The notes: generated by a model not told the origin, from the sequence alone. DNA of 41,992 bases from Candidatus Galloscillospira stercoripullorum (GCA_018715695.1 DVLB01000062.1:1-41992); one strand, 5' to 3'; counted from the first letter of the stretch, positions 25,703 to 33,924 are shown. Numbers and translations: made by a program.

Positions 25703-26578
25703 TCAGAGATCGTTTTGCCTAAACTCCCGGAAGCCGTCCCCCAGCACCTCATGGGCGTCGCACACGATGACAAAGGCGGAGGGATCGATCTCCTTGACCA
25801 GTTTCTTGATGGGCACGATCTGCCGCTGCTTGAAGGCGCACATAAGCACCTTTTTCTCCGTCCCGGAGTAGGCCCCCTCGCCCTGGAGGATGGTCACGCC
25901 CCGGTCCAGGTCCCGCACCAGGGCGTCGGAAATGGTGCGGTAGGAATCGCTGATGATATAGGCCACCTTGGCGCTGTCCATGCCGTAGAGCATGCGGTCC
26001 ATGACGATGGAGGCGATATACAGGGCCACCAGGCCGTACAGGGCACTATACACGCTGCCGAAGGCCAGGGCCGTGGCCACGATGACCACCAGGTCGGTGG
26101 CCATGAGCAGGTTCCCCATGGGGAGCCACCCGATTTTCAGCTTGAGCAGCCGGGCGATGAGGTCGGTGCCGCCGGTGGTGGCACCCTGCCGGAAGACCAT
26201 GCCCAGGGAGGCGCCCATGAGCACGCCGCCGAAGATGCAGGCCAGCAGGGGGTCCATGGCCTCAAAGGTCCACAGGCTGTCGGTCAGGTCGATGAACACT
26301 GAGGAGATGAACATGGCATACAGGGAGGAGAAAAGCAGATGTCCTCCCAGCAGCCGCCAGCCCAGGATGAACAGCGGCACGTTGAGGATGATGACCACCG
26401 TGCCGATGGGGGCCCAGGGCAGGAAGAAGTTGATGATCTGGCCCACGCCGGTGATGCCGCCGAAGCCGATGTCGTTTGGCTTGTAGCACCAGTTGAAGCC
26501 CACGGCGTAGAAGGCCGAGGCCAGGGTGATCATCAGATAGGACCACCCCAGGGAAAAGATTTTGGATTTCAGTTTCAT
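25703..26578 (-). CDS. YitT family membrane protein
   Basis: MITLASAFYAVGFNWCYKPNDIGFGGITGVGQIINF...RQGATTGGTDLIARLL...GRGVTILQGEGAYSGTEKKVLMCAFKQRQI-like DUF2179 tail. Confidence 0.93.
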   Translation of the reverse strand: MKLKSKIFSLGWSYLMITLASAFYAVGFNWCYKPNDIGFGGITGVGQIINFFLPWAPIGTVVIILNVPLFILGWRLLGGHLLFSSLYAMFISSVFIDLTDSLWTFEAMDPLLACIFGGVLMGASLGMVFRQGATTGGTDLIARLLKLKIGWLPMGNLLMATDLVVIVATALAFGSVYSALYGLVALYIASIVMDRMLYGMDSAKVAYIISDSYRTISDALVRDLDRGVTILQGEGAYSGTEKKVLMCAFKQRQIVPIKKLVKEIDPSAFVIVCDAHEVLGDGFREFRQNDL

Positions 26579-26643
26579 GACTCCCTCTCACACTTGCCGC
26601 GGGGCGCGTGCCCCCGGCGGGTTTGGGCTGCGTGTCCGGCGTC

Positions 26644-28887
26644 TCAGAGCAGGGTGAGCTGCTCCTCTCCCCGGTCCTCCTCCCGCAGGAGCGCGCCGGC
26701 GATGGGAAGGGACCGGGCCCGGTAGCGGGCGGGATTGACGATCTGGGTCTGGGAGAGCGGCTTGACCCAGTCCACACGGTACTTGGGCTTGAGGGTCATC
26801 ACGTTGACTCCTTGGGTAGACCGGGTGGTCTTGGGGCTCAGGACGGCGGTGTGGAAGACGAGGCACCGGCCCTCGGTGGAGACCACTGCCAGCTCCAGGT
26901 CCTCCCGCAGCAGGAAGGCCGCGGCCAGAGGTGACTTGTCGCTGTATGCACCGGTGAGCTTCTTGCGCCGGGTCTGGGTCTGGTAGGCCGAGAGCTCCAC
27001 CCGGGCCGCCTTGCCGTTTTGGAAGAAGAAGAGCAGGTGCCCGGTGTAATCCCCGCTCAGGCAGGCCCACACCACGTTCTCCCCCGGCTCCATGCCCAGC
27101 TTGGTGGGCAGATAATCGCCCAGGACGCTGGCCTTGGCATCGTCGAAATCGCTTAGGCGGCTTTTGTAGCACTGCTGCTTGTCGGTGAAGACCAGCAGCT
27201 CGTCCCGGTTGGTACACTCCCACTCCAGCCAGCCGCCGTCTCCCTCCTTGTACTTCTGCTCGCTGTTCATGCGCAGAGAGGCGGGGGTGATCTTCTTGAA
27301 ATAGCCCTCCCGGGAGAGGAAGGCGGTCACCGGGTAGTCTGGGACCTTCTCGGCCTCATCGGTCTCGGCGGCGGTCTGGTACTCATAGACGATCTCGGTG
27401 CGGCGGGGCTGAGCGTATTTCTTCTTGACCGCCGCAAGCTCCTCTATGATGATCTTCTTGATGCGGCCGGGGGTTTCCACGATGTCCCTGAGGTCGGCGA
27501 TCTCCTCCTCCAGGGTTGAGGTTTCCTCAATACGCTTGAGGATATACTCCTTGTTGATGTTGCGCAGCTTGATGTCGGCCACATACTCGGCCTGGGTGGA
27601 GTCGATGCCAAAGCCGATCATCAGGTTGGGCACCACCTCGGCGTCCTCCTCGGTGTCCCGGATGATCTTGATGGCCCGGTCGATGTCCAGCAGGATCTTC
27701 TTGAGGCCCTTGAGAAGGTGGAGCTTGTCCTCCTTCTTCTTCATAACGAAGAAGGTACGCCGGCGCACCCCGTCCATCCGCCAGGCGCTCCACTCCTCCA
27801 GGATCTCGGCCACCCCCATGACCCGGGGCATACCGGCGATGAGAATGTTGAAGTTGCAGCCAAAGGAGTCCATAAGAGGGGTGGTGCGGAAGAGCTTGAG
27901 CATGAGCTTGTCAGGATCTGTGCCCCGCTTGAGGTCGATGGTCAGCTTCAAACCGTTCAGGTCGGTCTCATCGCGCATATCGGCGATCTCCTTGACCTTT
28001 CCGGTCTTAATGAGCTCGGAGACCTTGTCCATCACCGCCTCCACGGTGGTGGAGTAGGGGATCTCATAGATCTCGATGATGTTCTCGCTCTTGAGGTAGC
28101 GCCAGCGGGCGCGCACCTTGAAGGAGCCCCGGCCGGTGCTGTAGATCTGGGCCATCTCGGCGGCGTCGTAGAGCAGCTCGCCGCCGGTGGGGAAGTCAGG
28201 GGCCTTGAGGACGGTGGTGAGATCCACCCCCGGGTTCTTGAGGTATGCAGCCGCTGCGTCGCACACCTCCCCCAGGTTGAAGCCGCAGATATTGCTGGCC
28301 ATGCCCACGGCGATACCCATGTTGGCCGAGACCAACACGTTGGGGAAGGTGGTGGGCAGAAGGGCGGGCTCCTGCATGGAGCCGTCGTAGTTGTCCACAA
28401 AGTCCACGGTGTCCTGGTCGATGTCCCGGAAAAGCTCGGCGCAGATGGGGTCCAGTCGGGCCTCGGTGTACCGGCTGGCGGCCCAGGCCATGTCCCGGGA
28501 ATAGACCTTACCGAAGTTGCCCTTGGAGTCCACGAAGGGGTGGAGCAGGGCCCCGTAGCCCCGGGAGAGGCGGACCATGGTGTCGTAGATGGCGGCGTCG
28601 CCGTGGGGATTGAGCTTCATGGTCTGACCCACGATGTTGGCGCTCTTGGTGCGGCTGCCCGAGAGCAGCTTCATCTGATACATGGTGTAGAGAAGCTTGC
28701 GGTGGGAGGGCTTGAAGCCGTCGATCTCCGGGATGGCCCGGGAGACGATGACGCTCATGGCGTAGGGCATGTAGTTGAGTTCCAGCGTCTGGGTGATGGG
28801 CTGCTCCAGCACCTCGGGTCGCAGGCCCATGACGTTGGGGTTATTTACCTTTTTGGCCCCCTCCTCGGGGGCTTTCTTCTTGGCCAT
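26644..28887 (-). CDS. parC: DNA topoisomerase IV/gyrase subunit A
   Basis: LNYMPYAMSVIVSRAIPEIDGFKPSHRKLLYTMYQM...GDAAIYDTMVRLSRGY...AASRYTEARL (catalytic Tyr). Confidence 0.9.
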   Translation of the reverse strand: MAKKKAPEEGAKKVNNPNVMGLRPEVLEQPITQTLELNYMPYAMSVIVSRAIPEIDGFKPSHRKLLYTMYQMKLLSGSRTKSANIVGQTMKLNPHGDAAIYDTMVRLSRGYGALLHPFVDSKGNFGKVYSRDMAWAASRYTEARLDPICAELFRDIDQDTVDFVDNYDGSMQEPALLPTTFPNVLVSANMGIAVGMASNICGFNLGEVCDAAAAYLKNPGVDLTTVLKAPDFPTGGELLYDAAEMAQIYSTGRGSFKVRARWRYLKSENIIEIYEIPYSTTVEAVMDKVSELIKTGKVKEIADMRDETDLNGLKLTIDLKRGTDPDKLMLKLFRTTPLMDSFGCNFNILIAGMPRVMGVAEILEEWSAWRMDGVRRRTFFVMKKKEDKLHLLKGLKKILLDIDRAIKIIRDTEEDAEVVPNLMIGFGIDSTQAEYVADIKLRNINKEYILKRIEETSTLEEEIADLRDIVETPGRIKKIIIEELAAVKKKYAQPRRTEIVYEYQTAAETDEAEKVPDYPVTAFLSREGYFKKITPASLRMNSEQKYKEGDGGWLEWECTNRDELLVFTDKQQCYKSRLSDFDDAKASVLGDYLPTKLGMEPGENVVWACLSGDYTGHLLFFFQNGKAARVELSAYQTQTRRKKLTGAYSDKSPLAAAFLLREDLELAVVSTEGRCLVFHTAVLSPKTTRSTQGVNVMTLKPKYRVDWVKPLSQTQIVNPARYRARSLPIAGALLREEDRGEEQLTLL

Positions 28888-28935
28888 TGGCTTCCATCCT
28901 TTTCAAAGGGTTGTTTCTGGATATGCCGCCCGGTT

Positions 28936-28986
28936 TTACGAAATATCCGCCAGCTCCAGGTATTTATACCCGTTGTCGGCGATATG
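28936..28986 (-). pseudogene. Displaced parE 3' tail (17 codons incl. stop)
   Basis: CATATCGCCGACAACGGGTATAAATACCTGGAGCTGGCGGATATTTCGTAA = HIADNGYKYLELADIS*, same peptide as the intact gene end with five synonymous/stop-type codon differences. Confidence 0.93.
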
Positions 28987-29035
28987 CCTCCCCAGCCGGC
29001 CCAGGCCGGCCGGGGGCCCCGGATTTCACTTCCTC

Positions 29036-29140
29036 GGGGCGAGTGAATCGCCCCTGCGGCAAGGTTTTGGCCCAAAGGCCAAAACGCTTGACGCCGCTTG
29101 GCGGCGGCTCGCTTCCGCTCGCAAGGGCCATATCGCCCGG
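29036..29140 (-). repeat. REP-like dispersed palindromic element, copy d
   Basis: Plus strand CTCGGGGCGAGTGAATCGCCCCTGCGGCAAGGTTTTGGCCCAAAGGCCAAAACGCTTGACGCC...; same hairpin order as copies a-c. Confidence 0.8.
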
Positions 29141-29162
29141 CGGCTCGGCATAGTTGCAGGTC

Positions 29163-31145
29163 TCAGGAAATATCCGCCAGCTCCAGATACTTATACCCGT
29201 TATCGGCGATATGGTCCTTCCGCCCCTGGAGGTTGTCCCCCAGCAGCAGGTCGAAAACGGCGGCGGTGCGCTCCACGTCCTCGGGCATGACCTTGATGAG
29301 GCGCCTGGTCTCTGGGTTCATGGTGGTCAGCCACATCATGTCCGGCTCGTTCTCACCCAGGCCCTTGGACCGGGCGATGGTGTACTTTTTACCCTCCAGT
29401 TCCCGCACAATATCGTTTTTCCCCTTGTCGGAGTAGGCAAACCAGGTCTTCTCCTTACAGTTGATCTCGTAGAGGGGAGACTCGGCGATATACACATACC
29501 CCCGCTGGATAAGGGTGGGGGTGAGGCGGTAGAGCATGGTGAGGATAAGGGTGCGGATCTGGAAGCCGTCCACGTCGGCATCGGTGCAGATGACCACCTT
29601 ATTCCACCGAAGGTTCATCAGGTCAAAGGCGGCCAGGTCCTTGGCGCGTTTGTCGCTGACCTCCACACCGCAGCCCAGCACCTTCAAGAGGTCGGTGATG
29701 ATCTCGCTCTTGAAGATCTTACCGTAATCGGCCTTGAGGCAGTTCAAAATCTTGCCCCGCACCGGCATGATGCCCTGGAACTCGGCATCCCGGCTGAGCT
29801 TGACGGCGCCCATGGCGCTGTCGCCCTCCACGATGTAGAGTTCCCGCCGCTCGGTGTCCTTGGTGCGGCAGTCCACGAACTTCTGCACCCGGTTGGAGAT
29901 GTCCACGCTGCCCGAGAGCTTCTTCTTGATGTTGAGCCGAGCCTTCTCGGCGTTTTCCCGGGAGCGCTTGTTGATGAGCACCTGCTCGCCGATCTTCTGG
30001 GCGTCGAAGTGGTTTTCGATGAAGTAGACCTCCATCTGGCTCTTGAGGAAGTCGGTCATGGCCTCCTGGACGAACTTGTTGTTGATAGCCTTCTTGGTCT
30101 GGTTCTCGTAGGAGGTCTGGGTGGAGAAGTTGTTGCTCACCAGGATGAGACAGTCCTGGATGTCGTTCCAGGTGATCTTGCTCTCGCTCTTCTGGTACTT
30201 ACCTTGGGCTTTCAGGTAGCCGTCGATGGCAGAGACGAAAGCCGAACGCACGGCCTTTTCAGGGCTGCCGCCATGCTCCAGCCAGGAGGAGTTGTGGTAG
30301 TGCTCGATGATCTGCACCGTATTGGAAAAGCAGAAGGACACGCTCAGCTTCACCTTGTATTCCGGCTTGTCCTCCCGGTCCCGGCCACGGCGCTCGGTCT
30401 GCCAGAATACGCTCTGGGTGAGGGAATTCTCCCCGGCGAGCTCCTTAACATAGTCCTCAATGCCGTTTTCGTACTTGAACTCGGTGGTCTCGAACTTGCC
30501 CCCCACCTGGTTGCGGAATCGGAAGGTGACCCCGGCGTTGACCACCGCCTGGCGCTTCATCACATCCAGGAAATAGTCCACCGGGATATCGATGTCGGTA
30601 AAGACCTCCAAGTCGGGCTTCCAGCGGAATTTGGAGCCGGTCTTCTTGCCCGCGTAGGGCTCTTTCTTCAGCCCCCCGATATTCTCGCCCTTTTCAAAAT
30701 GGAGGGAATACTCAAAGCCGTCCCGGTGGATGACGGCGTCGAAGTACTCGCTGGCGTACTGCGTGGCGCAGGAGCCCAGACCGTTCAGGCCCAGGGAGTA
30801 CTCGTAGTTGTCGCCGTCGTTGTTGTTGTACTTGCCGCCGGCGTACAGCTCGCAGAACACCAGCTCCCAGTTGTACTTCTGCTCCGTCTCGTTCCAGTCC
30901 ACGGGGCAGCCCCGGCCGAAATCCTCCACCTCGATGGACTTATCCTCGTACCGGGTGACGGTGATGACGCTGCCGTGACCCTCCCTGGCCTCATCGATGG
31001 CGTTGCTCAGGATCTCAAAGACCGCGTGCTCGCAGCCCTCCAGACCATCGGAGCCGAAGATAACCGCCGGGCGCTTGCGGACCCGGTCGGCTCCCTTCAG
31101 GGAGGAAATGGATTCATTGCCGTAGGATTTGCTTGCTTTGGCCAT
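29163..31145 (-). CDS. parE: DNA topoisomerase IV/gyrase subunit B
   Basis: GADRVRKRPAVIFGSDGLEGCEHAVFEILSNAIDEAREGHG...LYIVEGDSAMGAVKLSRD...VICTDADVDGFQIRTLIL. Confidence 0.9.
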   Translation of the reverse strand: MAKASKSYGNESISSLKGADRVRKRPAVIFGSDGLEGCEHAVFEILSNAIDEAREGHGSVITVTRYEDKSIEVEDFGRGCPVDWNETEQKYNWELVFCELYAGGKYNNNDGDNYEYSLGLNGLGSCATQYASEYFDAVIHRDGFEYSLHFEKGENIGGLKKEPYAGKKTGSKFRWKPDLEVFTDIDIPVDYFLDVMKRQAVVNAGVTFRFRNQVGGKFETTEFKYENGIEDYVKELAGENSLTQSVFWQTERRGRDREDKPEYKVKLSVSFCFSNTVQIIEHYHNSSWLEHGGSPEKAVRSAFVSAIDGYLKAQGKYQKSESKITWNDIQDCLILVSNNFSTQTSYENQTKKAINNKFVQEAMTDFLKSQMEVYFIENHFDAQKIGEQVLINKRSRENAEKARLNIKKKLSGSVDISNRVQKFVDCRTKDTERRELYIVEGDSAMGAVKLSRDAEFQGIMPVRGKILNCLKADYGKIFKSEIITDLLKVLGCGVEVSDKRAKDLAAFDLMNLRWNKVVICTDADVDGFQIRTLILTMLYRLTPTLIQRGYVYIAESPLYEINCKEKTWFAYSDKGKNDIVRELEGKKYTIARSKGLGENEPDMMWLTTMNPETRRLIKVMPEDVERTAAVFDLLLGDNLQGRKDHIADNGYKYLELADIS

Positions 31146-31181
31146 TGGTGTTTCCTCGCAGTCCATAATTTTTCATGGTAT

Positions 31182-31211
31182 ATTTTAGCGCCAAAGGTCC
31201 TTGCCTGTCAA
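31182..31211 (-). promoter_or_regulatory. Putative promoter of parE
   Basis: Minus strand TTGACA, 18-nt spacer, TAAAAT. Confidence 0.5.
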
Positions 31212-31306
31212 GGAAGGCCGGGGGGCTGAGACACTGTCGCATAGAATAGTAGGTATGGCTAATAGAATACACACCCAAACAATAATTGGTGTTCTAAATA
31301 AATTTC

Positions 31307-31335
31307 TTGAAATTTTTTCAAAATAATTGTAAAAT
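31307..31335 (+). promoter_or_regulatory. Promoter of AT-rich secreted-protein locus
   Basis: TTGAAA (31307-31312), 17-nt spacer, TAAAAT (31330-31335). Confidence 0.6.
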
Positions 31336-31375
31336 ATAACTGTACCACACATAGAATGAAACGGAGGAGATTCCC

Positions 31376-31399
31376 ATGTACAGGGTACACACGGCATAA
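31376..31399 (+). CDS. Possible 7-aa leader peptide (MYRVHTA)
   Basis: GGAGGAG SD 6 nt upstream of ATG TAC AGG GTA CAC ACG GCA TAA, downstream of a promoter. Confidence 0.35.
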   Translation: MYRVHTA

Positions 31400-31470
31400 C
31401 ACAAATATAAATTGCATTATTTGAACGCGTGATAGCATACAGGTCTTTGAATTAAATGAAACGGAGGTTT

Positions 31471-32292
31471 ATGATGAAACGCAGGAGAAAAGCTATCGTG
31501 GCATTTGCGATTATTAGCATACTTCTGAACATTTGCTCATCTACCGCCGCCCAGAATTTCACAGACGTTTCTCACGCTCCCGAGGCCGTTGAATCGTCCA
31601 TACAAGCAACGGTAGAATATACTTCTGGCACAGTAAAAATCAATGAAATGAGTACCCCCTGCATTGTTAAAAATGAGGTTAATGTTACTGCTTCAGAAAC
31701 CCCAGGAACATATTTTGTCACGCACCACAGTACACTATATATACCTTTGACAGAAGAACAAAGGGCTAATACTGCCATCATACTTTCGCAAATGGAAAAT
31801 GGAAATCCTACTGTACTGTCGACCACTGCGCCACCACATATGATGGATCCATGGTATGAATGTGAATACCATATCGAAACAGTCGCAGAATATGAGACAA
31901 GATATAATGTTTCAATCGCTCCAGGTGAGTATGATACTATTACTTATGTGGGAATCACTGGTGTTCGTTTTGGATATTATACATATGAATATGGAGAAGG
32001 AAAAGTAAGTCTCCGAAATGCCAAAGTCGAAGTTCTACAAGCTGGATATGTCGGCGATATTCCTACCTCTGACTTTTTTGAAGACACATGGGTCGCAGAT
32101 CCTCCTAACGACAATTATCACTGTGGGGGCTTAGATGATTTAATTTACTGCGCTACCCCATCAAATTGGCCGAAAATAGCCATGACAGCTGCTGGATGGG
32201 CATTCGCAACTTTTTCTGGAACGGCTGTTAATAATTATGGTGATACATACGAAATCCTTGTACAATCAAACATTATCAATGGTTATGGTTAA
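31471..32292 (+). CDS. Secreted hypothetical protein, AT-rich gene
   Basis: ORF 31456-32292; likely start at 31471/31474 after ACGGAGG; Lys/Arg n-region plus hydrophobic core KRRRKAIVAFAIISILLNICSSTAA; codon usage unlike neighbours. Confidence 0.8.
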   Translation: MMKRRRKAIVAFAIISILLNICSSTAAQNFTDVSHAPEAVESSIQATVEYTSGTVKINEMSTPCIVKNEVNVTASETPGTYFVTHHSTLYIPLTEEQRANTAIILSQMENGNPTVLSTTAPPHMMDPWYECEYHIETVAEYETRYNVSIAPGEYDTITYVGITGVRFGYYTYEYGEGKVSLRNAKVEVLQAGYVGDIPTSDFFEDTWVADPPNDNYHCGGLDDLIYCATPSNWPKIAMTAAGWAFATFSGTAVNNYGDTYEILVQSNIINGYG

Positions 32293-32329
32293 TTAAAACA
32301 ACCCTTTCCTTGATAGGAGGTGTCAAGGC

Positions 32330-32752
32330 ATGAAGCGACTGCTGCCATACCGCACTCTGCTTGCTCTCCTCATCGCCCTCGTCCTCTTCGCTGCCTACTG
32401 GGGCTGGACCTACTGCTGGGAGTACGTCATCCTGCGCAACCCCGCCCTGCTTTACAGGACGATCCACACCTGGTCCCCCCTGCTGCCGTCCATCGGCGGG
32501 CTGCTGCTGGGGCTGTGCCTTACCCCGCCGCCCAAGCGCATTTGGCCCCTGGTGGTGGTACAGCTGCTGGTGGCCGTGTTCCTGCTCTGGCTGGCCTTCC
32601 ATTTTCTCAGCCTTCAGACCGTGGGGATGCTCTTCCCCTTCTATTACACCGCCTCCACCGCCCAGGGGGCCGCGGCGGTGCTGGGCGGAGCTTTGGTCGG
32701 ATTCAGCGTGACCTGTATCCTTCCGGGCCCCAAGGGGGACCACCCCGCCTGA
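32330..32752 (+). CDS. Small multi-pass membrane protein, hypothetical
   Basis: MKRLLPYRTLLALLIALVLFAAYWGWTYC...; AGGAGG SD upstream; several hydrophobic segments. Confidence 0.7.
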   Translation: MKRLLPYRTLLALLIALVLFAAYWGWTYCWEYVILRNPALLYRTIHTWSPLLPSIGGLLLGLCLTPPPKRIWPLVVVQLLVAVFLLWLAFHFLSLQTVGMLFPFYYTASTAQGAAAVLGGALVGFSVTCILPGPKGDHPA

Positions 32753-32781
32753 TCTCTCTCCCTCTCACGGCGCAAAAGGAG

Positions 32782-32818
32782 ACGCCGCCGGAGCGACTGC
32801 TCCGGCGGCGTCCTTTTA
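32782..32818 (+). terminator. Rho-independent terminator
   Basis: GCCGCCGGAGC-GACT-GCTCCGGCGGC-GTCCTTTT. Confidence 0.8.
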
Positions 32819-33155
32819 TCGCGGCGCACTCCGGTGTGCGGAGGCGGGCGGGACAGGTTGGGAGCGTTCTCCCGCGCTCATGGGTAGGAGGCTGCGTTTA
32901 CCTGAAACGTCCGTCCCTGCCCGTCTCCTTTCGCCTTTCGCCCGAAGGGCGGCCCTTTCGGCCTGCCCGTTCGGGCCAGCCGCAGGTGCTGCCTGGCACC
33001 GGCTTAAAAGGAGTGCGCTATGTCCTGTCCGAGGGTAGTATGTGCTCTGCGCGGCGCTCCATGCCTGGAAAGATCTGCCCGGGAGTGTATAGAAGCTGTC
33101 ATATTTGTCCACACTTTCCATACATTGAATTGAAAGGGCAAGGAGGCGGTCCAGG

Positions 33156-33413
33156 ATGGCATTACCGGTAAGAAAATCTGTCCCCGGCCGGGGTCGGGCA
33201 CGGGGCGAGGCGTGGGAGGAACGCCAGGCGCTGCTGGAAGGGCTCTCCCAGACCAGGGCGCTCATCGCCCAGGCTTACGCAGGCTTCAACGCCGCCAGCG
33301 ACGGCGATCTCATCGAGTCCTACGTCTTTGAGATCAACGCCCTCCAGGCCCGCTACTCCTATCTGCTCCGGCGCGTCAAGGAGCTGGAGGCACAGGAGGA
33401 GCAAGGGGCCTGA
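33156..33413 (+). CDS. DUF2508 (YaaL-like) family protein
   Basis: ALIAQAYAGFNAASDGDLIESYVFEINALQARYSYLLRRVKELEAQ; immediately upstream of bofA as is common in Firmicutes. Confidence 0.85.
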   Translation: MALPVRKSVPGRGRARGEAWEERQALLEGLSQTRALIAQAYAGFNAASDGDLIESYVFEINALQARYSYLLRRVKELEAQEEQGA

Positions 33414-33471
33414 GCACACCGAAGAAAGCCGGCCAGGGTCCTGGCAAAACCGAGCTTTGGAGGTGGAAGGC

Positions 33472-33738
33472 GTGGCGGAACTCTTGACCGCTCTGCCCTG
33501 GGTGCTGGGCGCTCTGGGGGCGCTGCTGGTGCTGGTTGTCCTGCGGCGGCCGGCGAAATGGCTGCTGGGCCTGGCGGGCCGCACGGGGCTGGGCTTGGCC
33601 GTTTTGTTTGCTTTGAGCGGCGTGGGTCCTTCCATCGGCGTGAGCCTGGGGGTAAACCTGTTCAACGCCCTGGTGCTGGGGGTGCTGGGGGTCCCCGGCC
33701 TGGGACTGCTCCTCCTGCTCAACTGGGCTCTGGTATAA
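33472..33738 (+). CDS. bofA: Pro-sigma-K processing inhibitor BofA family protein
   Basis: VLFALSGVGPSIGVSLGVNLFNALVLGVLGVPGLGLLLLLNWAL; GTG 33472 after GGAGG. Confidence 0.88.
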   Translation: MAELLTALPWVLGALGALLVLVVLRRPAKWLLGLAGRTGLGLAVLFALSGVGPSIGVSLGVNLFNALVLGVLGVPGLGLLLLLNWALV

Positions 33739-33739
33739 G

Positions 33740-33770
33740 GGGCGCGGCTAAAATGGCCGCGCCTCTTTTC
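33740..33770 (+). terminator. Terminator after bofA
   Basis: GGCGCGGC-TAAAATG-GCCGCGCC-TCTTTT. Confidence 0.7.
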
Positions 33771-33792
33771 CCGTGTCCGGTACGCTGATGTA

Positions 33793-33809
33793 AACATTCC
33801 GTGAATGTT
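33793..33809. promoter_or_regulatory. Palindromic operator candidate upstream of marR
   Basis: AACATTC-CGT-GAATGTT. Confidence 0.5.
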
Positions 33810-33821
33810 CCGTTATGTCGG

Positions 33822-33850
33822 TTGACAGGGAAAAAAGGGGGCGGTATGCT
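33822..33850 (+). promoter_or_regulatory. Promoter of MarR regulator
   Basis: TTGACA (33822-33827), 17-nt spacer, TATGCT (33845-33850). Confidence 0.7.
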
Positions 33851-33924
33851 TACCTTACGTTATATTTTGTCCGAAAAGACATGATCCACCCGGCCCGTCC
33901 AGGCCGGAGAAAGGAGCCTTTCCC

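Noticed and set aside
9296-29140. CRISPR array or integron attC sites as explanation for the palindromic repeats
   Set aside because: Not regularly spaced, no spacers, no Cas or IntI genes, and no recognisable attC core boxes; copies are kilobases apart next to gene ends.
27718-31229. Long plus-strand ORFs opposite parC/parE
   Set aside because: Antisense artefacts of GC-rich coding DNA (His/Val/Gly/Leu-rich).
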